A stretch of 17,432 bases of DNA from Clostridia bacterium (GCA_900769205.1 CAAGFS010000081.1:1-17432); one strand, 5' to 3'. Shown: positions 1-8,040, counted from the first letter of the stretch. Notes: generated by a model from the sequence alone, not told the origin. Numbers and translations are program-made.

Positions 1-270
1 CAAGTGAGCCGATGAGTGTTGTTCTTTTCGTCGGCGAACGAGTGGCATAATAAGAGAAATGTCCCTATATATGCGAGTGCCGAGTGTGTCCCCACGCGGA
101 GCGGACGGCGTGGGTTCCCTGCGCTTGTCGCGAGGGGGAATGCCGGTGGGGGAAACACGTGAGGAAGGGGGATATTTTATTTTTTTATTTTGCTCATATC
201 GCAAGTTTATTTGGCGTACGCGAGTTGACGTACGATGGCGTCTGACAAAGCATCACGCCAAATAGCGCTC
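1..270. other. Non-coding left edge, no supported gene
   Basis: I see no convincing gene here. Short open frames on both strands lack a good ribosome binding site and recognisable protein character. The stretch contains a GC-rich hairpin (CCCACGC at 91-97 pairing with GCGTGGG at 108-114), a G-rich run near 131-170, a T-rich run at 175-191, and a 10-bp inverted repeat beside the glgD stop codon (listed separately). Neither hairpin is followed by a T tract on the appropriate strand, so no clear terminator for the glg operon can be called. The composition and palindromes would fit a dispersed intergenic repeat, but that is inference from one copy. Confidence 0.5.
208..264. repeat. 10-bp inverted repeat downstream of glgD
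   Basis: TATTTGGCGT at 208-217 is perfectly complementary to ACGCCAAATA at 255-264, with 37 bases between the arms. A second small stem (GACG 227-230 with CGTC 239-242) lies inside. The outer arm ends 6 bases beyond the glgD stop codon, so a glgD transcript could fold it as a 3' end structure. On the minus strand the stem is followed by A-rich rather than T-rich sequence, so it is not a standard intrinsic terminator. It could be a stability hairpin or part of a dispersed repeat. Confidence 0.55.
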
Positions 271-1386
271 TCAAATGACTTTGCCTTTGACGACAACCAT
301 AGGATAAGTCTCATACCCGCTCAACACCCTGCCCGGCTGAATGATGACGTCCTTGTCGGTGATGGTGTAGTCGAGAGTGGAGTTTTCCATGACGATGGTG
401 TCTTCCATAACGATGGAGTTGCGGATGACCGCGCCCTTGCCCACTTTGACGGAACGGAAAAGAATGGAGTTTTCCACGGTGCCGTCGATAACGCAGCCGT
501 CTGCTATTATAGAGTTTTTGACGTTTGCGCCTTCTTTATACCTTGCGGGGACGGAGTCTTTGACCTTGGTGAGAATGGTGGAGTGTTTGTAGAAAAGTTC
601 TTCTCTCACTTCGGGTTTGAGCAAATCCATGCTTGCTTTGAAGTAGGTGGGGATACGGTCGATGACGGCAACGTAGTCCTTCACTTCGTAGTTCATAACG
701 TAAAGGTCTTGCAAACTTGCTTGCAACACGTCTTTTTCAAAGTCGTAGCAACCGTGCGCAAAGGCGTTGTCCACAAGGGAGATAAGCAAGTCTTTTTTGA
801 TGAAATAGACGTTGAGATTGCAAAGTTGCTTGCCCGTGTCGCTTGCAACCGCATAGCGAATGTCGGTGATACGGTTGTTTTTGTCGGCGGTGACGACGAG
901 TTTTCTTGCGTTGACGTCGTCGGGACGATAGGTGAGCACGGTTATGTCCGCGTTTTTGTCGATGTGGAACTTCTCCACTTCTTCAAAATCGATGTTGAGC
1001 GCGATGTTGGTGTTGGATATGACGACGTATTCTTCCTGATTGTTCATCATATAACCGCGCAGATGATAAAGCGCCTCGATTTTGCCTTTGTACACTTCGT
1101 GTTCGCCGTTGAAAACGAAGGGCGGGAAAAGCGTGAGTCCGCTGTTTTTTCTGTTAAGGTCCCAATCTCTGCCCATACGGAGATGGTCCATAAGGGAGTT
1201 GTAGTTGCTCTTTGTGACGATGCCTATCGTGGTGATGTTGGCGTGCACGAGATTGGAAAGCGTGAAGTCGATAAGACGGTATCTTCCGCCAAACGGGAGA
1301 GACGCCGCCGTGCGATGTATGGTCAGATCGTTGAGATGGCTGTCGGGATCGGATGCAAAAAGTATGCTCATCGTGTTGTTTTTCAT
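271..1386 (-). CDS. glgD: GlgD, non-catalytic partner of glucose-1-phosphate adenylyltransferase
   Basis: The 371-residue protein has a nucleotidyltransferase fold followed by a left-handed beta-helix of hexapeptide repeats (about residues 285-360, with runs such as NSIIADGCVIDGTVENSILF). It aligns along its length with GlgC next door but lacks the key catalytic pieces. The phosphate-binding GGQGTRL of GlgC is replaced by ASDPDSHLND (11-20), and the SGDHIYKMDY metal-binding region by SNTNIALNID (124-133). This is the hallmark of GlgD, which in Bacillota pairs with GlgC in a hetero-oligomer and modulates it rather than catalysing. The ATG start has an AAAGGAGAG box 5 bases upstream. It lies 12 bases after glgC and is the last gene of glgBCD. 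Family assignment is firm; the regulatory role is known from the family. Confidence 0.95.
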   Translation of the reverse strand: MKNNTMSILFASDPDSHLNDLTIHRTAASLPFGGRYRLIDFTLSNLVHANITTIGIVTKSNYNSLMDHLRMGRDWDLNRKNSGLTLFPPFVFNGEHEVYKGKIEALYHLRGYMMNNQEEYVVISNTNIALNIDFEEVEKFHIDKNADITVLTYRPDDVNARKLVVTADKNNRITDIRYAVASDTGKQLCNLNVYFIKKDLLISLVDNAFAHGCYDFEKDVLQASLQDLYVMNYEVKDYVAVIDRIPTYFKASMDLLKPEVREELFYKHSTILTKVKDSVPARYKEGANVKNSIIADGCVIDGTVENSILFRSVKVGKGAVIRNSIVMEDTIVMENSTLDYTITDKDVIIQPGRVLSGYETYPMVVVKGKVI

Positions 1387-1398
1387 AGTTTCTCTCCT

Positions 1399-2595
1399 TT
1401 AACCTATCATTTCGTTTGCTCCGACAACGGAGTTTTCGGGAAGGCTGTATCCCGGGGCTATGACGCTGATCTTCCACTCGCCCGGATTGCACTTTTCCAA
1501 AGTTTCGCCGACCATGCAGTTTTTGCCGACGACGGCGTCCCAACCCACGATGGAATATCTCACGTCCGCGCCGTCTTCTATCACCGCGCCCGGCATAATG
1601 ATGGACGCTTCGACGTAGGCGTCTTTGCCGATTTTGACGGAGTTGGACACGATGCTGTTTTTGACGGTGCCGTTGATAACCGTACCTTCGCTGACGAGGC
1701 AGTTGACGACTTTGCCCGTCGGAGCGACGTAGTGCGGCGGCTCGGCGTTGTTGCGCGCGTAGATCTTCCACTTGTCATCGTCAAGATTGAGTTCGCTTCC
1801 GAGAAGAATGTCCATATTCGCTTCCCAAAGGGAAGAAATCGTGCCGACGTCCTTCCAGTAGCCGTCGAACTGATAGGCGTACATTCTCTGCCCGTCCGCA
1901 AGCATTTTTGGGATGATATTCTTGCCGAAGTCGTTTTCGCTTGTCTTGTCGTTTTCGTCTTCGATGAGATATTTGCGAAGTTTCTCCCAGGTGAAGATGT
2001 ATATGCCCATAGACGCTTTGGTGCTCTTTGGTTGTTTGGGTTTTTCTTCAAACTCCTCGATTTGTTTGCTGTTCTTTTTGAGATTGAGTATGCCGAATCT
2101 CGACGCTTCTTCGATGGGTACGTCGCGCACTGCGATCGTGCAGTCGGCATTGTTGCGCTTGTGGTCTTTGAGCATGTCGTGATAATCCATCTTGTAGATG
2201 TGGTCACCGCTCAGAATGACGACGTAATCGGGGTTGTAGTTGTCGATAAAGTCGATGTTCTGATAAATCGCGTTTGCGGTGCCTTTGTACCACTCGCCCG
2301 ATTTTGAGTCCATATAAGGCGGAAGAACGTATATGCCGCCGCTGAGCCTGTCAAGGTCCCACGGCTGTCCGTTGCCTATGTACTGGTGCAGTTCAAAGGG
2401 ACGATATTGCGTCAGCACGCCTATCGTATCGATGCCGCTGTTTATGCTGTTGGAAAGCGGAAAATCGATGATGCGATACTTTGCGCCGAAGGGCACCGCG
2501 GGCTTTGCGACGCGCGACGTCAAAACGCCCAGACGCGTGCCTTGTCCGCCTGCAAGAAGCATCGCTATGCACTCTTTTTTGGATATTTTGCTCAT
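1399..2595 (-). CDS. glgC: Glucose-1-phosphate adenylyltransferase (ADP-glucose pyrophosphorylase)
   Basis: This cytoplasmic enzyme makes ADP-glucose and pyrophosphate from glucose-1-phosphate and ATP, the committed step of bacterial glycogen synthesis. The 398-residue protein is of normal family length. Visible motifs are the N-terminal nucleotide loop AGGQGTRL (15-22), KPAVPFGAKYRIIDFPLSNS (31-50), the catalytic-site SGDHIYKMDY (129-138, with D131), the glucose-phosphate-binding FEEKP (182-186), and a C-terminal beta-helix with hexapeptide repeats from about residue 290. The ATG overlaps the glgB stop as ATGA, and its AGGAGG box (2603-2608) lies inside the last glgB codons, so translation is probably coupled. 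Downstream is glgD, the usual partner. Identification is firm. Confidence 0.97.
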   Translation of the reverse strand: MSKISKKECIAMLLAGGQGTRLGVLTSRVAKPAVPFGAKYRIIDFPLSNSINSGIDTIGVLTQYRPFELHQYIGNGQPWDLDRLSGGIYVLPPYMDSKSGEWYKGTANAIYQNIDFIDNYNPDYVVILSGDHIYKMDYHDMLKDHKRNNADCTIAVRDVPIEEASRFGILNLKKNSKQIEEFEEKPKQPKSTKASMGIYIFTWEKLRKYLIEDENDKTSENDFGKNIIPKMLADGQRMYAYQFDGYWKDVGTISSLWEANMDILLGSELNLDDDKWKIYARNNAEPPHYVAPTGKVVNCLVSEGTVINGTVKNSIVSNSVKIGKDAYVEASIIMPGAVIEDGADVRYSIVGWDAVVGKNCMVGETLEKCNPGEWKISVIAPGYSLPENSVVGANEMIG

Positions 2596-4487
2596 TTTTT
2601 GTCCTCCTTATATTCCGGCTTCAAAAACATAACAGAGTTTTTGGGAATGTTGACTTTGATTGAATACGGATAGCCGTGCGACGGCTTTGCGGTTGCCCTG
2701 AAAGAGGGACGGCGTTCTTCTTCTCCGCCGTACTTTTTGAGCGCGGAATAAAGCTCCGCCCTGTAAGTGACGCCTTCGGGCACGCCCATGACGTATTTGA
2801 GTCGTTCCACGGGCGAGAAGTTGACCACGCACACGACGTATTCGCCGTCCGCGGCTTTGCGGATGAAAGATACGATATTCTGCTTGTTGTCGTCAACCAC
2901 AATCCACTTGAATCCGTCGTAGGTGCAATCGAGTTGCCACATCGCTTTGTTTTCGAGATAAAAAGCGTTCAAATCCTTGACGAACTTCTGGAAAGTGCGA
3001 TGGCGCGGATAATCGAGAAGGAACCAGTCGAGTTGCTGGGCGTAATTCCATTCGATAAACTGCGCGAACTCGTTGCCCATAAAATTGAGTTTCTTCCCCG
3101 GGTGTCCCATCATGAAGCCGTAGAAGGCTTTGAGCCCTTCGAACTTCTGATCGTAATCGCCGGGAACTTTGTTTATCATGCTGCATTTGCCGTGCACCAC
3201 TTCGTCGTGGGAGAGAGGCAGAATGTAGTTTTCGCTATAAGCGTAGGTGATGGCAAAAGTGAGATTGTTGTGGTTGTCCTTTCTGAAAAACGGATCGAGG
3301 GACAGATAATGCAGGCTGTCGTTCATCCATCCCATATTCCACTTGAAATTGAACCCGAGTCCGCCGTCGTACGCGGGCTTGGTTATCATAGGATACGCCG
3401 TGGATTCTTCCGCAATCGTGAGCGCGCCGTGATATTTTGAAAGAATCGCCGTGTTCATCTGTTTGAGAAAATCTTTGGCTTCGAGATTGTAGTTTCCGCC
3501 GTATTGGTTGGGCGCCCATTCTCCGTCCTTTCTTCCGTAATCGAGATAGAGCATGCTCGCAACCGCATCGCAACGTATGCCGTCAACGTGATAGGTGTCA
3601 AACCAGAACATCGCCGCGGAAATCAAGAAGGATTTGACTTCGTTTTTGCCGAAATCGTACACCATAGTGCCCCACTCTTTGTGCTCGCCCTTGCGCGGAT
3701 CGGCGTATTCGTAAAGGGGTGAGCCGTCAAACAGGCGCAGACCTTGCTCGTCGCGCGGGAAGTGCGCAAGCACCCAGTCGAGAATGATGCCTATGCCGGC
3801 TCTGTGGCAACGGTCGATAAACTCCATGAGGTCCTTCGGCGTGCCGTAGCGCGACGTCGGAGCAAACATTCCCGTCGTCTGATAGCCCCAACTTCCGTCG
3901 AAAGGATATTCCGTCAAGGGCATAATCTCGATGTGAGTGTAGCCCATTTTTTTGACGTAGGGAATAAGCTCGTCCGCCATCGCCGCATAGTTGATGTAGT
4001 TGCCGTCGGCGTACTTTTTCCACGAGCCGAAATGTATCTCGTAGATGTTCATCGGACTTCCGTAGGGATTGAAATTTTCCCTTTCTCTCATCCACTTTTT
4101 GTCCTTCCAGCGATAGCCGGAGATGTCGTAAAGTTTGGACGCGTTGGCGGGTGCGGTTTCAAAATGCAGACCGTACGGGTCGCACTTGAACACGGTTGCT
4201 CCGTTTTGTCCCGTGATTGCGTACTTGTACGCCTGAAACTGTTGTGCGCCCGGCACGAAAGCCGTCCACACGCCGTCGTCCTGACGTTGCATAACGTTTG
4301 CGCCGACTTTCCAATTGTTGAAATCGCCGACGACGGACACGCTTTTTGCGTTTGGTGCCCACACCGAAAAATCCCAACCGTCAACTCCGTTTTCAACGCC
4401 GGGGACGGGGGAGAACATCTTTTGCGCCTGATAATTCGTCCCTTCGTGGAACAAATAACTTGCGTAGCTGTCTTTGATTTTTGCCAT
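2592..4487 (-). CDS. glgB: 1,4-alpha-glucan branching enzyme
   Basis: This GH13 enzyme cuts alpha-1,4 glucan chains and re-attaches them as alpha-1,6 branches during glycogen synthesis. The 631-residue protein has a CBM48 domain (about 35-115, with DFSVWAPNAKSVSVVGDFNNW) and then the catalytic barrel. The active-site regions are DGIRCDAV (302-309, nucleophile D307), IAEES (358-362, acid/base E360) and LPLSHDEVVHGK (423-434, H427 and D428). An all-beta C-terminal domain follows. I chose the ATG at 4487, which has GGAG 6 bases upstream; an in-frame TTG at 4505 has no such site. It is the first gene of glgBCD, under the promoter at 4573-4601, with an untranslated leader of about 80 bases. Identification is firm. 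Confidence 0.97.
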   Translation of the reverse strand: MAKIKDSYASYLFHEGTNYQAQKMFSPVPGVENGVDGWDFSVWAPNAKSVSVVGDFNNWKVGANVMQRQDDGVWTAFVPGAQQFQAYKYAITGQNGATVFKCDPYGLHFETAPANASKLYDISGYRWKDKKWMRERENFNPYGSPMNIYEIHFGSWKKYADGNYINYAAMADELIPYVKKMGYTHIEIMPLTEYPFDGSWGYQTTGMFAPTSRYGTPKDLMEFIDRCHRAGIGIILDWVLAHFPRDEQGLRLFDGSPLYEYADPRKGEHKEWGTMVYDFGKNEVKSFLISAAMFWFDTYHVDGIRCDAVASMLYLDYGRKDGEWAPNQYGGNYNLEAKDFLKQMNTAILSKYHGALTIAEESTAYPMITKPAYDGGLGFNFKWNMGWMNDSLHYLSLDPFFRKDNHNNLTFAITYAYSENYILPLSHDEVVHGKCSMINKVPGDYDQKFEGLKAFYGFMMGHPGKKLNFMGNEFAQFIEWNYAQQLDWFLLDYPRHRTFQKFVKDLNAFYLENKAMWQLDCTYDGFKWIVVDDNKQNIVSFIRKAADGEYVVCVVNFSPVERLKYVMGVPEGVTYRAELYSALKKYGGEEERRPSFRATAKPSHGYPYSIKVNIPKNSVMFLKPEYKEDKK

Positions 4488-4572
4488 TGTTTTCTCCAAA
4501 ATCAATCTGTCTCAAAACTCCTGAACGGAATCTGCAAAGAGATACGGATCAATCTTCAAATACTTTAATTAG

Positions 4573-4601
4573 ATTGTATCAAAAAACGCGCGCACACACA
4601 A
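4573..4601 (-). promoter_or_regulatory. Sigma-A type promoter for glgBCD
   Basis: On the minus strand, -35 TTGTGT (4601-4596) and -10 TACAAT (4578-4573) are separated by exactly 17 bases. The predicted transcript start is near 4566, giving a leader of about 80 bases before glgB. The -35 is only four of six to consensus, which leaves room for an activator. A cluster of TTGCAAAAA words lies directly upstream. Confidence 0.7.
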
Positions 4602-4615
4602 TAGTAAAAACGATT

Positions 4616-4736
4616 TTTTTGCAAAAATGTTGATTTTGCACTTGCAATTTTTTGCAAAATGTTGATTTTGCAACTTTATTTGCGGTTTTTGCAAAGTTTT
4701 TGAACCCCACACACATTTTATATGCCGTTTTTGCAA
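4616..4736. repeat. Cluster of TTTTTGCAA repeats upstream of the glg promoter
   Basis: The 9-mer TTTTTGCAA occurs exactly four times in 121 bases, at 4616-4624, 4649-4657, 4686-4694 and 4728-4736 (TTGCAAAAA on the glg sense strand). Within the cluster the 17-mer AAAATGTTGATTTTGCA is repeated at 4624-4640 and 4656-4672. The second copy sits in an 8-bp inverted repeat, TTGCAAAA (4652-4659) with TTTTGCAA (4666-4673). All copies lie just upstream of the -35 box. They may be operator sites or an AT-rich UP-like region; TTTTTGCAA is also a fairly common word in this genome. Confidence 0.6.
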
Positions 4737-4762
4737 GAAAAATGCGGGGATACTTCCCCGCA
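4735..4762 (-). terminator. Intrinsic terminator after the ispE-like gene
   Basis: On the minus strand, five bases past the ispE-like stop codon, TGCGGGGA (4762-4755 side) pairs with TCCCCGCA as a perfect 8-bp stem closing a 4-base loop. TTTTT, a C and TT follow. The right arm is 4755-4762 and the left arm 4743-4750. This cleanly ends the response regulator-kinase-ispE unit and separates it from glgBCD. Confidence 0.88.
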
Positions 4763-4766
4763 AAAA

Positions 4767-5543
4767 TCATACGAATCGCACTGCGACGACCGCGCTTCCG
4801 CTCCCCGTCATCACGACGTGCTCGCACCCCTTTTTCTTCAACGCGTCGTACGCATCTTTGATATTGGGATTGAGAGCGCACGCGGGCGCAAACAAATCGT
4901 TTCGGCAACGCTCGACGGCTTCTTCAACCGTTTCGGGCGCACCCGACGGATTGATTTGGCACGTCTTATCAAAAAGCGCGTAGCACTCTTTGCTGTCCGC
5001 TCCGCCATCCGCAACGACGATTTCAAAATCGAGCATCTTGTCGCATCCCAGCGTTTCTATCTTTTCGCCCACGCCTTGAACTCTGCATATTCCGCCTTGC
5101 GACATACAAGGCACGTCACTGCCGAGCGAAAGCAAAAACCCGTCGTCTAACCGCACGGATTTGCCCATATCGCCCGCGCAATCGCTCATCGCTTTCAACG
5201 CCCCGACAATCACCGCGGACGAACCGCCGAGTCCCGCGCCGAGCGGAATGTTTTTGGTGACGTACAAATCTCCGCCCACGCCCAATCTCGTTGCAACGGC
5301 GTCCGTTTTGCTTTGCGCAAACTTTTTGAAACGCTCCTCGTCAAATCCCGCAAAGCCCGCCGTGCAGAAAAGGCGAGTGTCCGATGCGTTTTTGCGCGGG
5401 ACAAACGTCACTTCGTCGCAATATGCGTGACACGGACACACTATCATATCGAGAGTGTGCAATCCGTCTCTCTTTCCCGTCACGACGAGAGAAAGATTGA
5501 TTTTGGCGGGTATTACGGCTTTGTAGTGCGTTTGGTTTGTCAT
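4767..5543 (-). CDS. ispE: 4-diphosphocytidyl-2-C-methyl-D-erythritol kinase (IspE-like GHMP kinase)
   Basis: IspE phosphorylates CDP-methylerythritol with ATP in the MEP route to isoprenoid precursors. Three GHMP-kinase motifs are present in order: IPAKINLSL (11-19, with K14), the ATP loop PLGAGLGGSSA (100-110), and TGSGS (246-250). LGSDVP (140-145) carries D143, matching the catalytic Asp of the IspE GADVP motif. At 258 residues it is somewhat shorter than typical IspE (about 280-290), and the region after motif 1 (RDGLHTLDMIV) is a shortened version of the usual DGYHE segment. The ATG at 5543 overlaps the kinase stop as ATGA, with AAGGA close upstream. IspE is the best family match, but another small GHMP kinase cannot be wholly excluded. 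Confidence 0.85.
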   Translation of the reverse strand: MTNQTHYKAVIPAKINLSLVVTGKRDGLHTLDMIVCPCHAYCDEVTFVPRKNASDTRLFCTAGFAGFDEERFKKFAQSKTDAVATRLGVGGDLYVTKNIPLGAGLGGSSAVIVGALKAMSDCAGDMGKSVRLDDGFLLSLGSDVPCMSQGGICRVQGVGEKIETLGCDKMLDFEIVVADGGADSKECYALFDKTCQINPSGAPETVEEAVERCRNDLFAPACALNPNIKDAYDALKKKGCEHVVMTGSGSAVVAVRFV

Positions 5544-7279
5544 AATTCCTTTTGTTCGTCTTCTTCGCCGTCGCAAAGCGGAAGAGATATGACGAACTCC
5601 GTATTGTATCCTTCTTTTGCTTCGGGTGACAGCCAGATGCTTCCGCCGTGCATTTCCACGATTTTTTTGCACACCGCAAGCCCGAGCCCCGAGCCTTGTT
5701 TGTTGCGCGATTTCTCGCCGACCTCAAAGGCTTCGAAAACGTCTTTTTTGCCTTCGTCGTTTATGCCGGGACCGTTGTCGAGAATGCGCACGATTGCGCA
5801 ATTTTCTTCCCTGCCCACTTCAAAGAGCAAAGTCGAGCCTTGTGGCGTATATTTGAAAAAGTTGCCGACGACGTTTTCAAACACTCGCACAAACGTCTTT
5901 TCGTCGAGATTGCACACGAGTTTCTCTTCGGTGATTTCCGTTTCCAGAATATAAGAGCGCAACTCGAACTCGTCGTATATCCCCGCAAGGAACGTCCTTG
6001 CAAGCTCGGCGACGTCGCAGGGTTTTTTGTCAAGCACAAAGTCGGGATGTTCCAGCTTGTTGTACTCGTAAAACTGGTTGATAAGATCGCTCATGTGCAT
6101 GGATTTTGAAAGAATGATTTGCAGATATTTCTGCTTTTCTTCTTCGCTCACAAGCCCGTCGTTGATTGCTTTTGCAAAGCCTTGAATGATGGTTATCGGC
6201 GTTTTCAGATCGTGCGAAAGCCCGGCGAGCATTCGCTGCTTGTCCTTTTCGAGCGCGTCCCTTTGTTTTTCGCTTGCGCCGAGCAAATCCACCATCTCGT
6301 TGAAAGCGTCGCACAATTGCTCGAACTCCTTCGAGCCCTTGTAGTCAACGTGGGTGTGATAGTCGTTGCTTGCAAGGCTGGACATCGCGCCGGTCATTGC
6401 CGCAAGCGGTTGTTGAACGTGTTTGTTGATGTATTTGATATAAAGGAAGATGACGAGCGCAAACAGGGCGACCACCGCAACCACGACGCACACCACCGAG
6501 ATATACGTCCCGATTTCACCGCTCTCTTGTGCATTGAGAAAAACCGCGTAATAGGAATTGCCGTCCTGCGCGGTGAACGTGATTTTGTTGAGCGTTTCAC
6601 CGCCGTGAGTTGCGTCGTACACGAAAAGCTCGAACTCTATGTCGCTGTATTTCGTCTTGTTGGTGGGGATTGTGGTTTCGATGACTTCGCGGTTGTAGTC
6701 GAGAAGCATAAACTGCTCTTGCTTTGCGCCCGAATCGTCAATGAAAGTCCTCGTGACGAGGCAATAGCTCTTGTCGTCCACCATCTTGAACTCGTGCAAA
6801 GTGAGAGAGTTATCTTTTTCGTATTTCTGGATTGCGTCAAGTTCGCCCGCGCCGTACTTGTCGGTGTAAGAGCGGCTGGAATATACCACGTTGCCTTTTG
6901 TGTCCACCACGTCGAGCCAACCGTGTTTGCCGAGAATCGTCTTTGTGGGCACGCTTGAATATTTGCCCTGAACGAGCTCGTTGATATAATCGGCAACGCT
7001 CTTGTCGTTCAAAGACGCGGTCGCGTCGTTGACCGCCCAGTTGACGAAAATGAAAATCGCCAGCACGCCGACGATTATTATGACGGAAAAGGACAGAAAA
7101 CTGCGTATGAGCAACGCAAGGAAACTCGTGTTGTCAATCTTGCTTTTCTTTTTGTGCGCGCGACGCTCCGCGCGCTTGTCTCCTTGCGCGCTATTTTCTT
7201 TGCAATTTGCACAATCGGCACTTTGCAAGTCGTATTCGGCGTCGTAAACGTCCTTTTTTGCAAGTTTATTGTTTTTCAA
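5540..7279 (-). CDS. Membrane sensor histidine kinase of a two-component system
   Basis: The 579-residue protein is predicted to have a 50-residue basic cytosolic tail, TM1 (about 53-80), a large extracytoplasmic sensor region (about 83-257) and TM2 (258-282). These are followed by HAMP (283-335), a HisKA domain with LSHDLKTP (354-361, phospho-acceptor H356) and an HATPase domain. The HATPase shows the N box around N473, DNGPG (501-505) and GSGLGLAVCKKI (529-540). There is no ATG in the first 165 residues. The best start is TTG at 7279, overlapping the regulator gene by 14 bases, with only a weak upstream GGA. The cytosolic tail has an unusual CANC (C23, C26). The signal sensed cannot be inferred. 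It is translationally linked upstream to its regulator and downstream to ispE. Confidence 0.93.
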   Translation of the reverse strand: MKNNKLAKKDVYDAEYDLQSADCANCKENSAQGDKRAERRAHKKKSKIDNTSFLALLIRSFLSFSVIIIVGVLAIFIFVNWAVNDATASLNDKSVADYINELVQGKYSSVPTKTILGKHGWLDVVDTKGNVVYSSRSYTDKYGAGELDAIQKYEKDNSLTLHEFKMVDDKSYCLVTRTFIDDSGAKQEQFMLLDYNREVIETTIPTNKTKYSDIEFELFVYDATHGGETLNKITFTAQDGNSYYAVFLNAQESGEIGTYISVVCVVVAVVALFALVIFLYIKYINKHVQQPLAAMTGAMSSLASNDYHTHVDYKGSKEFEQLCDAFNEMVDLLGASEKQRDALEKDKQRMLAGLSHDLKTPITIIQGFAKAINDGLVSEEEKQKYLQIILSKSMHMSDLINQFYEYNKLEHPDFVLDKKPCDVAELARTFLAGIYDEFELRSYILETEITEEKLVCNLDEKTFVRVFENVVGNFFKYTPQGSTLLFEVGREENCAIVRILDNGPGINDEGKKDVFEAFEVGEKSRNKQGSGLGLAVCKKIVEMHGGSIWLSPEAKEGYNTEFVISLPLCDGEEDEQKEL

Positions 7280-7961
7280 TTTTGTATCCGAGCCCGCGTA
7301 CTGTCTTTATGTATCTCGGGTTTTTGGGGTCGGTCTCGATTTTGTCGCGAAGGTTGGAGATATGCACCATCATGGTGTTGTCGTCGGTGGAATAATAGTC
7401 GCCGTTGACTTCTTCGTATATCTGCATCTTCGTGAAAACGCGCCCCGGAGATTTCATGAGCAACGCAAGGATTTTGAACTCGGTTGCCGTAAGGTTGACG
7501 GGAGTGCCGTTTTTTTCGAGAGTGAGAGTTTCCGTGTCGAGACAAAGCTCGCCGTTGTGCAGTTTGCTGTCCGTCTTTTCCTGCATATTGCCGAGTTTGT
7601 AAAACCTGCGAAGATGCGCGTTTATGCGAGCGATGAGCTCGAGCGGATTGAAGGGCTTGACCATATAATCGTCCGCCCCCAGATTGAGCCCGAGTATTTT
7701 GTCGCTGTCAAGTTGAGCCGCGGAAAGAATGATGATGGGGACGTTGCTTTTTGCGCGGATGTATTTGGTCAGCTCATAACCGTTCATTCTCGGCATCATT
7801 ATATCTACGAGGGCTATATTGATTTTTTCCTTGTCGAATATCTCGCACGCCTCCACGCCGTCCTTTGCCCATATAACGTCAAAACCTTCGTTTTCGAGAT
7901 AAAGCCTAAGCAATTTGACGATGTCTTCGTCGTCTTCCGCAAGCAATACGTTGAACTCCAT
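7266..7961 (-). CDS. OmpR/PhoB-family response regulator
   Basis: The 231-residue DNA-binding regulator has an N-terminal receiver domain with the acidic pocket EDD (9-11), phospho-acceptor D53 in ALVDIMMP, S80 and K102 (MVKPFNP). A C-terminal winged helix (about 130-228) carries the TATEFKILALL-type start and the KTVRGLGYKIE wing common to the family. The ATG has AGGAG 5 bases upstream and an excellent sigma-A promoter before it. It is the first gene of a unit with the kinase that overlaps it, its probable partner. Target genes are unknown; autoregulation is plausible but no repeat sites flank the promoter clearly. Confidence 0.96.
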   Translation of the reverse strand: MEFNVLLAEDDEDIVKLLRLYLENEGFDVIWAKDGVEACEIFDKEKINIALVDIMMPRMNGYELTKYIRAKSNVPIIILSAAQLDSDKILGLNLGADDYMVKPFNPLELIARINAHLRRFYKLGNMQEKTDSKLHNGELCLDTETLTLEKNGTPVNLTATEFKILALLMKSPGRVFTKMQIYEEVNGDYYSTDDNTMMVHISNLRDKIETDPKNPRYIKTVRGLGYKIEKQ

Positions 7962-7987
7962 AATATCTCCTATCGTTTATATAGTGT

Positions 7988-8015
7988 ATTATAACATATT
8001 AAACAAGATTTTCAA
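7988..8015 (-). promoter_or_regulatory. Sigma-A promoter for the response regulator-kinase-ispE unit
   Basis: On the minus strand, -35 TTGAAA (8015-8010) and -10 TATAAT (7993-7988) are spaced by 16 bases in AT-rich sequence. The likely transcript start is about 20 bases upstream of the AGGAG box. It starts right after the lysS terminator, so this is an independent unit. Confidence 0.8.
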
Positions 8016-8040
8016 TACAATTATATTTTAAGAATACATA

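Noticed and set aside
1..48. Possible start of a minus-strand gene (MPLVRRRKEQ) running off the left edge
   Set aside because: Only 16 codons are visible, with no ribosome binding site at a proper distance.
235..2307. A 690-codon open frame on the plus strand opposite glgC and glgD
   Set aside because: It is antisense to two certain genes, has no ribosome binding site, and its composition (Val/Phe/Asp-rich runs) mirrors the codon pattern of the real genes.
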